From Pachyseris speciosa (taxonomy: Eukaryota > Cnidaria > Anthozoa > Scleractinia > Pachyseridae): a stretch of DNA of 64,000 bases. The notes under the pieces were generated by a model, which searched no databases, was not told the DNA's origin, and saw only the letters and a program-made list of their open reading frames with translations. Numbering within the stretch: position 1 is the first letter of the stretch; each line of letters opens with the position of its first letter. Below are positions 1-10,038 of the stretch, in pieces. The stretch covers positions 130,001-194,000 of the forward strand of contig JAEMWC010000959.1 of NCBI GenBank assembly GCA_016490735.1. Reading direction: 5' to 3'. A program made the translations under genes and the position numbers.

Positions 1-540
1 TAAGTTGTTGCAAAATCTCATTTATCCATGCTCCAAGAGTCCGAAGACGATTTCTCACGTCCCCCACAATCGTGCAGCTTTGCTAGAGTAGCATAAAATT
101 TCGTTCCGCGGGAACAATACGCATAATTTATTACTCGCACCAGACCACAGAGGCCGACTTCCCTGAAGTCCTGCATTTGGAAGAACATAATTCGAAACAC
201 GAATAATAGAATCGAGTTCGCACAACACAATATGAATGGGACTACACAATGTGAGAACATAGGACATAATCGTTGACGCAGTTAAAATAATTTGCGAAGA
301 TGAATAGAATGCGAAAGCAAGGGCAACAAATTAAAACAACAGCGAGGTTTTGGCGAACATAATTGAGAACACGAAAAACACAATTCGTAACATCAAAACA
401 CCAGTGAAAACATTAAAAATCGAATTGGGAAAGAGAATAACAAAATCCTAAACTTAATTTTGGCGGTAATCACCCTTTATACGCACCCAGCGTTATCTGA
501 TCACAAAGATTTCGCTCAGTTAGTGTTAATTAACATCATA
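1..540. other. no gene recognised
   Basis: AT-rich sequence with many short purine-rich words. Open frames on the minus strand here are short, of biased composition and match no family I know. I see no splice-bounded exon. Confidence 0.4.
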
Positions 541-1090
541 TCCACAGGAAAAAAACAGAGATTCCAAAATTGGAAAAGCATTGGAAAATCCCTGGGAAAA
601 TATTGGATAAATATTGGAAATTCAATTAAGACACCAACATTGGAAAAAGAGATACACTTACCAACATTGGAAAGTTATTTCTTAATAGTATTCCAAGGTT
701 GGAAGTCTATTTTTAATTAACCAAGGTTGGTAGATGTAATGAAAGTCCAACATTGGAAACAGCATGTCCAAGGTTGGTAAATGAAATGAATGTCCAACAT
801 TGGAAAAAGGCATTTCCAATGTTGGTAAATATATAATGAAATTCCAATACTGGAAACAATCTTTCCAAGTTTGGGAAATGAAATGAATTTCCTATATTTG
901 AAAAAGGCATTTCCAAGGTTGGGAAACCAGTAATTTAAATGTCCAACATTGGAAGCAGCTGTGCCAATCTTAGTAATTGCACTAAATATCCAACATTGAC
1001 ACCATCAAGGTTGGCATATAGCACAAGTGCCCTTTTTCCAAGATTCGTAACTCATTATTTGAAATATCCCACATTTAAAGCTGCTCTTAC
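541..1090. repeat. cluster of a 12-bp dyad motif (CCAACATTGGAA)
   Basis: Degenerate copies of CCAACATTGGAA and its reverse complement TTCCAATGTTGG occur more than a dozen times, spaced roughly 20-60 bp apart. The core CCAA(N)TTGG is itself a dyad, so both strands carry it. Related TTCCAATATTGG words recur around 3185-3360. The spacing is too irregular for a simple tandem array. It may be a decayed minisatellite or a set of binding sites. Confidence 0.7.
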
Positions 1091-1151
1091 CAAAGTTGAT
1101 AAATCTGATTAATGTGCTCATAGGCAAAAACAGAAAACCTTAACACTTTTC

Positions 1152-1155
1152 ATTA

Positions 1156-1196
<41 letters not shown>
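1152..1196. repeat. (ATT)n microsatellite
   Basis: Nearly pure ATT trinucleotide run, with one ATTGTT interruption near its start. Confidence 0.95.
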
Positions 1197-1199
<3 letters not shown>

Positions 1200-1343
1200 A
1201 GTGTCCTTGTACAGCTCAAACCTACATTCATCTCTGTTCCAACCTGAACTTTAAATTATAGAGCAAGCGTCCAGTTTTAAATGTTTTTTCTAGTGCATCA
1301 ACCATGATAACGCTACTGTAATAAGACACATACAGCAAACAAT

Positions 1344-1620
1344 CTAGCTCTTGTTAACATCCTGTTGATCAAAAAAATCCGACAGTGATGAAAGGTCATC
1401 TGTTTCATCAACAGATAGGGTAGAACTTGATGATGAATTTAGATCTGAAGTACACTTCAGATCTAACTTGCTTGATCCAGCTACTTGCTGATCCAGTTCT
1501 TGTTCAATTGCTACTTCATCTCTTGAAAGGTATTTGTAGTTTGCACCTTCAGCAACATGAGCCATCACTGTCTTTACAAGTTCAGCTGCAATTTTCTTTG
1601 CCAATTCGTATTTCCATTCC
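1344..1620 (-). CDS. C-terminal exon of a SAM-domain-like protein (partial gene)
   Basis: This is probably the last coding exon of the gene whose preceding exon is 1692-1854. It opens after an AG at 1621-1622 in phase 2, matching the phase of the upstream donor, and leaves a 71-nt intron. It encodes about 91 residues: a lysine/alanine-rich amphipathic stretch (EWKYELAKKIAAEL), then a polar region ending in a serine/aspartate-rich tail and a TAA stop. The tail is probably disordered. I do not recognise the C-terminal part. The intron assignment is inferred from phase and short splice signals only. The alternative is that the reading frame is a chance ORF. Confidence 0.45.
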
Positions 1621-1691
1621 CTCAATGCTTAATGTTTAGCTCTTTAGCGGCTGGGACAAGTTGTTTTTTGACACAAATTGCTGAGGGTCAC

Positions 1692-1854
1692 CAATTTGAA
1701 GAACACTGCACAGATGATTTGTGCACTGTAGTCAGATAAACAGCAAGTTGTTTTCCAATTGATCCTATGCCAATTTCCTTGAGACCCTGCCTGTCTAACA
1801 GTGCCAGTGGTCTGCCAGATACGTCATTTTCTAGAATGGAATCATTATAAGCAG
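1692..1854 (-). CDS. SAM-like domain exon (partial gene)
   Basis: The 163-nt exon is bounded by an acceptor (ACAAG) and a GTGACC donor. Its product contains SGRPLALLDRQGLKEIGIGS followed by IGKQL. This resembles the last two helices of a sterile alpha motif domain, where a 'G..LL.L....L..LGI...G.R' pattern is typical. The first SAM helices (usually with a conserved Trp) would lie in an upstream exon that I did not find before about 3 kb. SAM domains mediate protein-protein oligomerisation; the partner is unknown. It is the second-last visible exon of a minus-strand gene, followed by 1344-1620. Confidence 0.5.
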
Positions 1855-1899
1855 CTTGTATGAGTGGTGTGTTAAACACGGAAAACACGGTCAAATTAT

Positions 1900-4070
1900 A
1901 GTATGACCTTCCTTATTTCTGGAATAAATGATGCAAAGAATTTAAATATTGTGAAGATTAGTCTTCCCCTGCTGCTCACATGGATTAGCCATCTCCCTCT
2001 TTTACCCCAGGCCCTGAGAGCAAACTAATAGCAAAAAAGGAGATGTAAAGCCAAAATTTAATATGCAATGTAATGCTGTGTGCTAAGCCATGATGCCAGT
2101 TCAGTAGGACTCCATTCCACTGATTGTTCATAAGAGAACAAGACAACAAGGGAGTTTATTGAACCCACAAGAAAAAATATTTCAAAACACACCAGTTATC
2201 TCATCTGGGAGTCGGTAGAGTTGAACTCGAAAATTTTTAACCAGAGAATGAATCGAAAGTAGCTGTGCTCGGCAGTGTGTACATCTGGTTTCAAAGCGTC
2301 TCATTTTCTGTTTATGTATTTAACCACAGGTGTAACTTGTGGAAATGATTTTTATTAAACTAAGGCTACACTGATCCTTAGAATAAGCGCTTGGTAATGT
2401 TAATTATATTGTTTTGAACAATTTACTGATCATGAACAAGAGAAGACACCAAAAAAGGTAAATAAAGAACTAGAAGTACTCGTAACAACATACTTTAACA
2501 AAGCCAGCATTTCAAAAATATATCTACCTGGGTTTTGTGAAGACACTGCCTTGCTATTTTCATGATCAGCCATAGCAAAAAAAGGATATTAAACCCAACA
2601 CTTTCCTGTTTTCTCATTCCCAGATCCCCTGTTAGTCTTTATGCTTACCATGTCCCACGCGGACACTGAAGAATCAACATGGCGGACCTGACTCGATGTG
2701 ACGTGCGTTTGTACTAAATGTTGCGGTTCTTTGCTTTCTTATCTATCTGTTTTATGCTTTGAGTGTGAAAAAAAAAACTGCAATGTAAGCAAAGGAAGAC
2801 GTTTCTCTTACTAGCGGCCATTGCCAGTTAACGCTGAAGCTAGAGAAATCAGCAGGCAAGGAAGACCTCATGCATGTACACTGTTCATGTGACAAAAGCA
2901 ATGGTAGGGCAACTTGGCGTATAAACGCATGGTCATGAAGTGATTTTCCAACAAATTACCACCAAATCTAACTTTAAGTTGTATTGGCAAATTACTGTTT
3001 GATCATTCACATAACAATCCAAGTCCAGTTTTATGGTTTTTATTGGATTATCATGTGATACAATGATTCTCCAATGAATTCCCACCAAAAATCACTTGGA
3101 GTTGTATTGGTAAATAATTGGTTTATTAATCACTTAATAATCCATGTCTGGTTTCATGGTATTTTATCGGACTATTACCTATTAAACATAATATTCCAAT
3201 AAACTACCATCAAAATGCCAACTTGGATTCTGAAATGATTGATGTACCAATGATATTCCCAAAAACGTCCTTCCACTTGATAAATTTTGAAGTATTCCAA
3301 TATTTTTCCAATATTGGGTTGTTTATTTTGGATGTTTTCCAGTAATAATCCATATTGGAATCTTTCTTTTTTTCCTGTGTATCTATATCCTTTACGCTAC
3401 TCTTAATTTGTCCCGAGGAAAGAATTCTTGCCGATTTACGGCTCATTCGCTGGAATTCGAGAACTCGGAGGAATTTCAGAATAACCAGCCACTTCCATGT
3501 GCAGGAGGCTTTTGAAGAACGAGGCATATTACAATGGGCGCTATTGTTATTCAAAGGTATGTAAACTCGTTGTAATCGTAGATCAGGAATGCGTTCGAGT
3601 ATTCATTACTGCGGTAGTCTGATGTTAATAATTAAATCGACTACCGGTGTGTATGGGTTGACATGGTTGTGATCGGTTGCGTCCTTCCTTGTCGGCTCAG
3701 TGGTATTTAGCTGTGATTCGCCGGTAATATTTCCGATCTTGCGATGAGAAAACAATATAAAAGTGTAAACAAAGATTTGGTTCTTATTTGCAGCAAATAT
3801 TAAAAATTTCATATTCAGCCAGCGTGTTCGAAATATGAAGATGTGTTTGGCATCTTATGTCACAAAATCACTTACCGGTATGTTCTACTAGGGCACCTTA
3901 TGTTTTCCTTCAAAAGCGAGGGAAATTATGTACTAAACGACGCCAAAGTTGGTTGACTTTGCTCTCTGTTGTACAACACAAACAGTGCTTGATTTTACGG
4001 AAAGCTTTTGATTATTATAATCTATACTCGTTACGCGCTGACTGCTCACCGTCGTTTATTTCACTTGAAA
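1900..4070. other. no gene recognised; short repeats
   Basis: AT-rich intergenic or intronic sequence. At 2930-3240 a phrase resembling 'CCAA.GAATT.CCA.CAAAA' recurs about every 130 bp, suggesting an old tandem duplication. Nothing coding could be supported. Upstream exons of the minus-strand SAM-like gene could be hidden here. Confidence 0.35.
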
Positions 4071-4079
4071 ATCAGTGGG

Positions 4080-4413
4080 TTTTTTTAAAAACGAAAATCG
4101 ACTTCCGCTTTATCGTTTTTCGTTTTATGTACAAATTAAAACCGAAAAAACGAAAATCGACTTCCATTTCATCGTTTTTCGTTTTATGTTCAAATTTAAA
4201 CAAAAAACGAAAATCGACTTCCGTTTTATCGTTTTTCGTTTTACGTACAATTTTAATCAAAAACCGAGAGACGAAAATCAACTTCCGTTTTATCGTTTTT
4301 ATGTGTTTTTTCCAAACTAAAACAAATAAACGAAAAACAAACATCGACTCCCGTTTTATTGTTTTCTGTTTTATGCAAGTACCTGTGAGGAGACATGACA
4401 TTATGCGAAATGG
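4080..4413. repeat. left arm of a large inverted minisatellite
   Basis: About five diverged ~60-bp units built around AAAATCGACTTCCGTTTTATCG, joined by GTTTTATGTACAAATT-type linkers. The outer 70 bp (about 4345-4413) is non-repetitive and returns as a near-exact reverse complement at 4930-5000. Open frames through this array are lysine/phenylalanine-rich artefacts of the repeat. Confidence 0.85.
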
Positions 4414-4530
4414 CAGGGGCAGGGTAGGGGGAGTTCTGTACATAGGAGGGGTCGTGGTACATTTGCAATGTTAGCGTGACCTCTTCACCAGTCAGTAATC
4501 CCTCTTATTTTGAGCTCTTAAGTCGCTGCA

Positions 4531-4574
4531 GAGCACTCTGCAAGCTACACTCTGCAAAGCTTTGAGCCCGACTC
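4531..4574. repeat. 44-bp direct repeat, copy 1
   Basis: Begins GAGCACTCTGCAAGC and ends GAGCCCGACTC. It is repeated identically at 4658-4701, inside the spacer of the inverted minisatellite. Confidence 0.9.
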
Positions 4575-4657
4575 GACTGTGGGTTGTGCAAACTCCTTAA
4601 CTAACGCCTTTTCAGGAAATAGCTCCTTGACTAATTGGCTAAAGCCATGCGCTTGTA

Positions 4658-4701
4658 GAGCACTCTGCAAGCTACACTCTGCAAAGCTTTGAGCCCGACT
4701 C
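4658..4701. repeat. 44-bp direct repeat, copy 2
   Basis: Identical to 4531-4574; the start-to-start distance is 127 bp. Confidence 0.9.
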
Positions 4702-4929
4702 TTTAACACATCGTGATGGGCGAAAGTTTTAAACATACAGTCGCTGTTAATATTGCTTTATAATATGAAAATTAAAGTCTTAAAAGCAGACATATAGAGT
4801 AGAGTGCTGCGGGTGTTTTCTATCTTGATCGCATAATGGACGACAGAACGTTCGTCTTGTGGAGCGTGGCACAGCAGGGAGTTAACTTTAATGAAGATGA
4901 CTTGATAGCAGATCGTAGTTTTCAGTTTT

Positions 4930-5456
4930 CCATTTCGCATAATGTCATGTCTCCTCACAGGTACTTGCATAAAACAGAAAACAATAAAACGCAAGTCGAT
5001 GTTTGTTTTCCGTTTATTTGTTTTAGTTTGGAAAACACATGAAACGATAGAACGGAAGTTCATTTTCGTCTCTCGTTTTTTGCTTAAAATTGTACATAAA
5101 ATAAAAAACGATAAAACGGAAGTCGATTTTCATTTTTTGTTTATTTGTTTTAGTTTGGACAAAAAACAGAAAACGATAAAACGGAAGCTGTTTTCGTTTT
5201 TCGTTTTTTGTTTAAATTTGTACATAAAACGAAAACTGATAAAACGGATTTGATTTTCGTTTTTCGTTTTTTGTTTAAATTTGGACATAAAAAGAAAAAC
5301 GATAAAACGGAAGTTGATTCTCGTTTTTCGTTTTTTTGTTTAAATTTTTACATAAAACGAACAACGATAAAACGGAGTTGATTTTCGTTTTTCGTTTTTT
5401 TGTTGAAATTTGTACGTAAAACGAAAAACGATAAAACGGAAGTTGATTTTCGTTTT
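4930..5456. repeat. right arm and extension of the inverted minisatellite
   Basis: Starts with the reverse complement of 4413-4345, then carries the same ~60-bp units in opposite orientation (CGATAAAACGGAAGTTGATT). Homology to the left arm holds to roughly 5130. The array then continues with more uniform units to 5456, where the 17-bp sequence at 5457-5473 begins. Confidence 0.85.
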
Positions 5457-7352
5457 CATCGCGCAGAATGCCTATTGTTTTTGGGACATTTACTTACTGT
5501 ACGGCAAAAATTATAGATCTGTAATATTATCGATGAAGCGTAAACTAAGTGACTCTCATTGGTCCAAATCTACGCGCGCTGTGCTCCGTTGGGAGTACCG
5601 CTTAGCTCATAAACTTGTCAGGGCGGAGCTTAAAGACAAAGGCCACATGAGCTATTGTTCATTCTATTGTTTCCTAATGTCGCAACTTTGCAGTATGGCT
5701 GAATAAGTGCGCACCGCCAGCGAAAGTATTAACGTTCAATATTATAACAGATCGATTTTTTTAAAAAGTTTGGCCTGCTTTATACTAGTTGTGAATAGGG
5801 CAGTTCTTACCTTCCGCCAAACCCTTGGCAACGAATGTGATGCCTTCACGGGCATTCGAACCTACAAAAACTTAAATGTCGATTTTTAAATAAAGTGAAT
5901 AGACTTGTTTCGCCTGTTTTGTTTTGTCCCGGAGCATCAAGGACTCGGGCATTAGTCCATAAGTTTCTCCGAACCAGAGTGCTTCTTTGGCTTTCTTTCT
6001 ACAAAGAAATAACAGAGTTCGATACGATGCTAAGTATACAACTGCATGTAGCTTATGTTCTTAGGTCATGTCAATTTGTGTGTTACCCTTGGTAACCATA
6101 TTGTTAACAATAGTTGAAACACTTGATTAAAGTTAACTTACTGAATTTGTGTCAAATGTCTGTATTGCTGCTTCTTTCCTACTTCCGTAAAATCATTTTC
6201 AGAGTGGGCTAGTCTCTGGCGCATCTAGTGGTACAAATCGGCCGCCTTTTCCTCCACGCTCGCGCGAAGATTGTTGTTATCTTGCATAAGGTGCGCCAAC
6301 ACGTCTTTTGGTGTTTGCTCCATCTCCTCCGGGTTTACTCCCAGTTTTAACCATGTCTCCGCTCGCATTTGTTTCCGTTTCTTCGTGTTTTTGCTGTCTT
6401 GTATCTTTCTCCAAAATCGCCTTATACTTTCGGCAAATGCACGTCCGACACGCTCGCGAGCAGATTCCGCTAATCGGTAGCCAAGAGGCAGAACACTTGA
6501 TTGTAAAATTTCAAACACTGTGCTAGGTCGCCCACAAACTTCTCTCCATCTCCAAACTGCTTCGCCGTTTAGTTGGAAGTGAAACATTGGACTGTTTTCG
6601 TTAACAAAAGGAGGTACAATATTGATCAAAAGCGGGTGGATCGGGTTTTCGAAGAGCTCTGAAAAGAGCTCCCGATCACTTACGTTTTCGCTTGCCTTAC
6701 TCATTGCGGAACAGGGTTGAATAAATCAGCTGCGCCAACAAGATACTTTTGAAATTCGCGCTAATTGTGACTTTTATTATAGTTGAGTGGTTTTCCTGAA
6801 TGGGTATTGTTAATCTTGACAGCCATTGTCATACAGACCTGTGCTTAAGACAATAGCTCTTCAACCCGAGACGCACCGTTTCCAAACACAACTCCAACAA
6901 GTAGTTTTCAAACTAAAAAGGCGAAAGGTTCTTGTTGACCAATTTTCGAAGTTGAAACGGATTTTGTTCCGGAAGAGATCCATCTTCCATTTGCCGTGCG
7001 TGAAAATTCGAAAGGGCGTTTAGATAGTGAAAAAGTTGCTGTTGAAAACGGCCCCCATAGAAAAAATGGCCGATTTTTGTCCAGTTTAAAACGCAAAAGG
7101 CGAATCCTTATACCTTCTATATCCACTTACTTCTCGGCTTAAATTGAAGGTACAACCTTCTTCTTCAAAACGCCGCGCGTGAAAGTTGAAGTTATAACTC
7201 CTGGAAATCAGAAAACTAAGTTTTATCAGCCCTGGTGGGCCGATTTGGGCCCTTTCTTCTCTTATTCAGGACATTTCAAGGCACGCGCGCTTTCGAATTT
7301 GCCGCTTCACCGGTTATGAATAATTAATGATGTCCAGGCATTCTGCGCGATG
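5457..7352. mobile_element. possible TIR-bounded element with minisatellite flanks
   Basis: CATCGCGCAGAATGCCT at 5457-5473 is matched exactly in inverse at 7336-7352. Homologous ~60-bp minisatellite units abut both ends (to 5456, and from about 7353 to 7605). The interior carries the 6225-6704 ORF. The repeats are short and no target duplication is distinguishable from the repeat. A duplicated junction of the satellite is the alternative. Confidence 0.4.
6225..6704 (-). CDS. hypothetical protein, 159 aa
   Basis: Open frame from a real ATG at 6702-6704 to a TAG stop. I do not recognise the family. The product is charged and predicted helical. It has an aromatic-rich centre (AVWRWREVCG), a basic helix around residues 95-120 (RRFWRKIQDSKNTKKRKQ), and ends with an acidic/amide-rich segment. 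The basic helix could bind nucleic acid. Composition is protein-like with no low-complexity bias, which supports a real coding exon. It sits inside the possible TIR element, so it may be an element-encoded protein or a first exon that continues elsewhere. No signal peptide or membrane segment is evident. Confidence 0.45.
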   Translation of the reverse strand: MSKASENVSDRELFSELFENPIHPLLINIVPPFVNENSPMFHFQLNGEAVWRWREVCGRPSTVFEILQSSVLPLGYRLAESARERVGRAFAESIRRFWRKIQDSKNTKKRKQMRAETWLKLGVNPEEMEQTPKDVLAHLMQDNNNLRASVEEKAADLYH

Positions 7353-7605
7353 TTCGCTTTTTTGTTTAAATTTGTACATAAAACGAAAAACGATAAAACG
7401 GAGTTCATTTTCGTTTTTCGTTTCTTTGTTTAAATTTGTACATAAAACGAAAAACGATAAAACGGAGTTGATTTTCGTTTTTCGTTTTTTTTGTTGAAAT
7501 TTGTACATAAAACGAAAACCGATAAAACGGAAGTTGATTTTCGTTTTTCGCTTTTTTGTTTAAATTTGTACATAAAACGAAACAAGATAAAACAGAAGCT
7601 GATTT
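7353..7605. repeat. third minisatellite block (~60-bp units)
   Basis: About four units in the same orientation as 5130-5456, each with AAAACGAAAAACGATAAAAC, then a GTTTTTCG half and a TTTAAATTTGTACAT linker. The unit is partly palindromic, so each can fold on itself. Confidence 0.85.
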
Positions 7606-7609
7606 TGTT

Positions 7610-9240
7610 TTTGGCTTCTTGTCTTGGTTTAGAAGTAAAGAAACGGCTATTTTCTTAAATTTTGGCAATTTTTGGAGATTTTGTCGTTTTTTTTTTTTAC
7701 TTACATTAATCAGGTCAAGTGGCGCTGATTTGAAATTTAAGAAAACGATATCTTTTTTGGTAAAACTAGGTTCTGTATTGGTATAATTTTGAGTAAAAAC
7801 ATGAAAATAAGACTGTATATTGTTTTTTGCCGTTATTGAATATAGATTAGGAAATTAAAGATAATGAGTGGATGAACCGTGTACGGACCCAGTTTCTCTC
7901 AACTATAAATACAGATTTTTCTTCAAAATACTAAGCTATATACAAATTGTAAGGCGACTATATTAAACGTTTATCAGGAAACGATGATGTGATGGTCTCT
8001 GACATTCTAGCGACTACAAATGAATCGCGAAGATGGAATCGCTGCATTATTATTTAACTTCACCGGCTAAAACACTTCGATCGATTACCGCATCAGTTAC
8101 ACTGCTGTGTACATGGAATTTCTCATGAATTCAAACCTTGAAAACGTTTTTCCTCGTTGTAGATGCGTTGATGCATTTAGACTCCCTTTGCTTTGCTCTC
8201 TTGAGGAGACTGAATGACCATTATCGCGCTGAGTGCTCAAACACCGCTTTCGGCAGTCGAGCCATTTTGAATGTAGCTCTCAGACTGGAAAAAATCCTCC
8301 TGAACTTTTCAAGTTTGGATTTAAAAAGCCAGCGCATGCGCGAAAATGACAGTGTCCCTTTAACGCATGAATTTATCAGTCATGTTTTATAGTAGAAGGT
8401 TTCAAGTTACGTAGCCAGAATTGCAGTTTTATACAAAACACCTGAAAACACTAGCCATTTGTTTGTGGCGAACTTGCTAACGAATTAAGAAAAGAGGACT
8501 CCGCCATTTCGATTCGTAAACACCTCAATAATGCTGCGTGTATTTGAACAATAGTTGCATTTGTAACACGTTTCGCGAAAGTCATTGTCAAAATTTTCGC
8601 TTCAGTGACTCTCGTACGTCGCGAATCGCGAGGCGGGCGACGCATATTCGCATCGCACAGAAAACGCGACGAGACTGGCAACTTACTCAGTGAGCGGAAC
8701 TGAACAGTATTACCAGAGATGTATTACCGTTTGGTAATCACTCTCTATGGCAACTCTCAAAACAGTTTTACGCGCTTTGCTCGTATGTAAACAAAAAGGC
8801 CTTCTGCGAACCCAAAAACCATTTTTCATTTTTCTAGAATCAGAAAGCGTGCTCTCGCGCCGGCGAGAGTCTATTGTGAAATGTTTTGTCTTTTGGGGCT
8901 TAAGGCACTGAAAAATATTTTTAAATGGGTGAATTAACACAACGCACGATTGCGCTGATTGGGCTGCTTGTGATCCAGTCGGCTTAAACTTCATCAACAA
9001 TAATCCAAATTTAAAAAGTAAAGAAATTATGGAAACAAAGTTACTTCAGTAAAGACGGAAAAGTTTCCTGATGCCCTTTTGGAGTTTTTTTCGATACAAC
9101 TAGCCAAGGGACTTTAATATTTAAACACACGTGCAACAGCTAAAAATAGATGGAAGTAAGCGTAGTTTAGGTGAAAAACGGAGTTTTCCCAGAATATAAT
9201 TCAATTCTCACCTGACTCAGCTCCTGTGCCACTCTCACTG
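7610..9240. other. no gene recognised
   Basis: AT-rich sequence with no splice-bounded exon I could support. Short open frames on both strands lack recognisable domains. Confidence 0.35.
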
Positions 9241-9242
9241 CC

Positions 9243-9902
9243 TCAGTCAACTAGTTCGTTAATGAAGTCCTTCTTTTTGCGTAGTGCATGAAAGATTGCC
9301 ATTATACATAGAAATATGTAAAGCGCCATAACTACAATAATGCCAATGTTCAGGCGTGACTTTTGCCTGTAATACAAGTCACTGCATGTCATATTTTGCG
9401 ACTGGTTGATTGGAATTTGTATGGTGGCATTTCTTTGATAGCATTGGTATACCACTGGAAGGAAGATCGTCTGATAACGAATGAAGAGCGCCATTATGAC
9501 AATGAGACATACAAGCTCGATGTAAATGTGCAACAGGTAAAATCGCCGAAACTTTTTTGACTGGCGTTTCTTTTCATCTATATTTTCCTCTCTTTTGATC
9601 CGAGGTAAAACCTTGGCACTCCAGATAATGATGACTAGCCATAAAAAGCCAGAAACAGCAGTTGTAATGTAAACAAAATTTAAAGGTATTAACAGTGGGC
9701 TCGTTGTAGAAGTATATCTGTCATAGCAGAGTTGTTTAGCAACATCATTGGGCTTGGGATCACAATTGAATGCCAGTCTATCCTTGTCAAAGAAGCCATT
9801 GAGCAGTGCTATGATTGTAGGCCAAGAGACCACAAATAAAACGAACCGGACGCATCCAGATACGGTTTGAAGCTTGAGTGGAAGTTGAGACAGAGTGTCC
9901 AT
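9243..9902 (-). CDS. four-pass membrane protein with connexin/LRRC8-like topology
   Basis: Single-exon gene of 219 residues. I chose the ATG at 9900-9902; an upstream in-frame TTG is less likely. Hydrophobic segments at about residues 17-38, 67-93, 121-147 and 182-207 predict four membrane passes with cytosolic ends. Loop 1 has two cysteines in a FNC...LCYD pattern; loop 2 has cysteines in YQC and MTC plus three N-glycosylation sequons (NAT, NQS, NMT). A short amphipathic N-terminus, cysteine-paired outer loops, a basic inner loop (KREENIDEKKRQSKKFRR) and a short basic tail match the plan of large-pore channels (connexin, pannexin/innexin, CALHM, LRRC8). The CYD after loop-1 cysteines recalls connexins and LRRC8. 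Similarity is architectural, so channel function is inference. An AG 20 nt upstream of the ATG may be a 5'-UTR splice acceptor. A MULE-like element lies 137 bp upstream. Confidence 0.75.
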   Translation of the reverse strand: MDTLSQLPLKLQTVSGCVRFVLFVVSWPTIIALLNGFFDKDRLAFNCDPKPNDVAKQLCYDRYTSTTSPLLIPLNFVYITTAVSGFLWLVIIIWSAKVLPRIKREENIDEKKRQSKKFRRFYLLHIYIELVCLIVIMALFIRYQTIFLPVVYQCYQRNATIQIPINQSQNMTCSDLYYRQKSRLNIGIIVVMALYIFLCIMAIFHALRKKKDFINELVD

Positions 9903-10029
9903 TGTGTTGATCAACGAAGACCTTTAAAAAGTAATAGAAACAAAGAGAACGGATGGTAAACAATATGGCAACTTAGCAACAAGTCCACCTTTTTACCTTT
10001 CTTCAGTCGCGTGACATATACAATTATTA

Positions 10030-10038
10030 CCAACAAAC
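10030..10038. repeat. 9-bp target-site duplication (left)
   Basis: CCAACAAAC, identical to 11485-11493 on the other side of the element at 10039-11484. Confidence 0.75.

Noticed and set aside
2670..2720. ATGGCGGACCTG start on the plus strand
   Set aside because: The frame closes after 13 codons and no donor with a following exon was found.
3857..5253. Lys/Phe/Arg-rich frames on both strands at 4-5 kb
   Set aside because: Produced by the minisatellite; the same residues appear whichever strand is read.
4080..5456. CRISPR-like array
   Set aside because: Units are diverged, spacers are not unique, and the DNA is eukaryotic.
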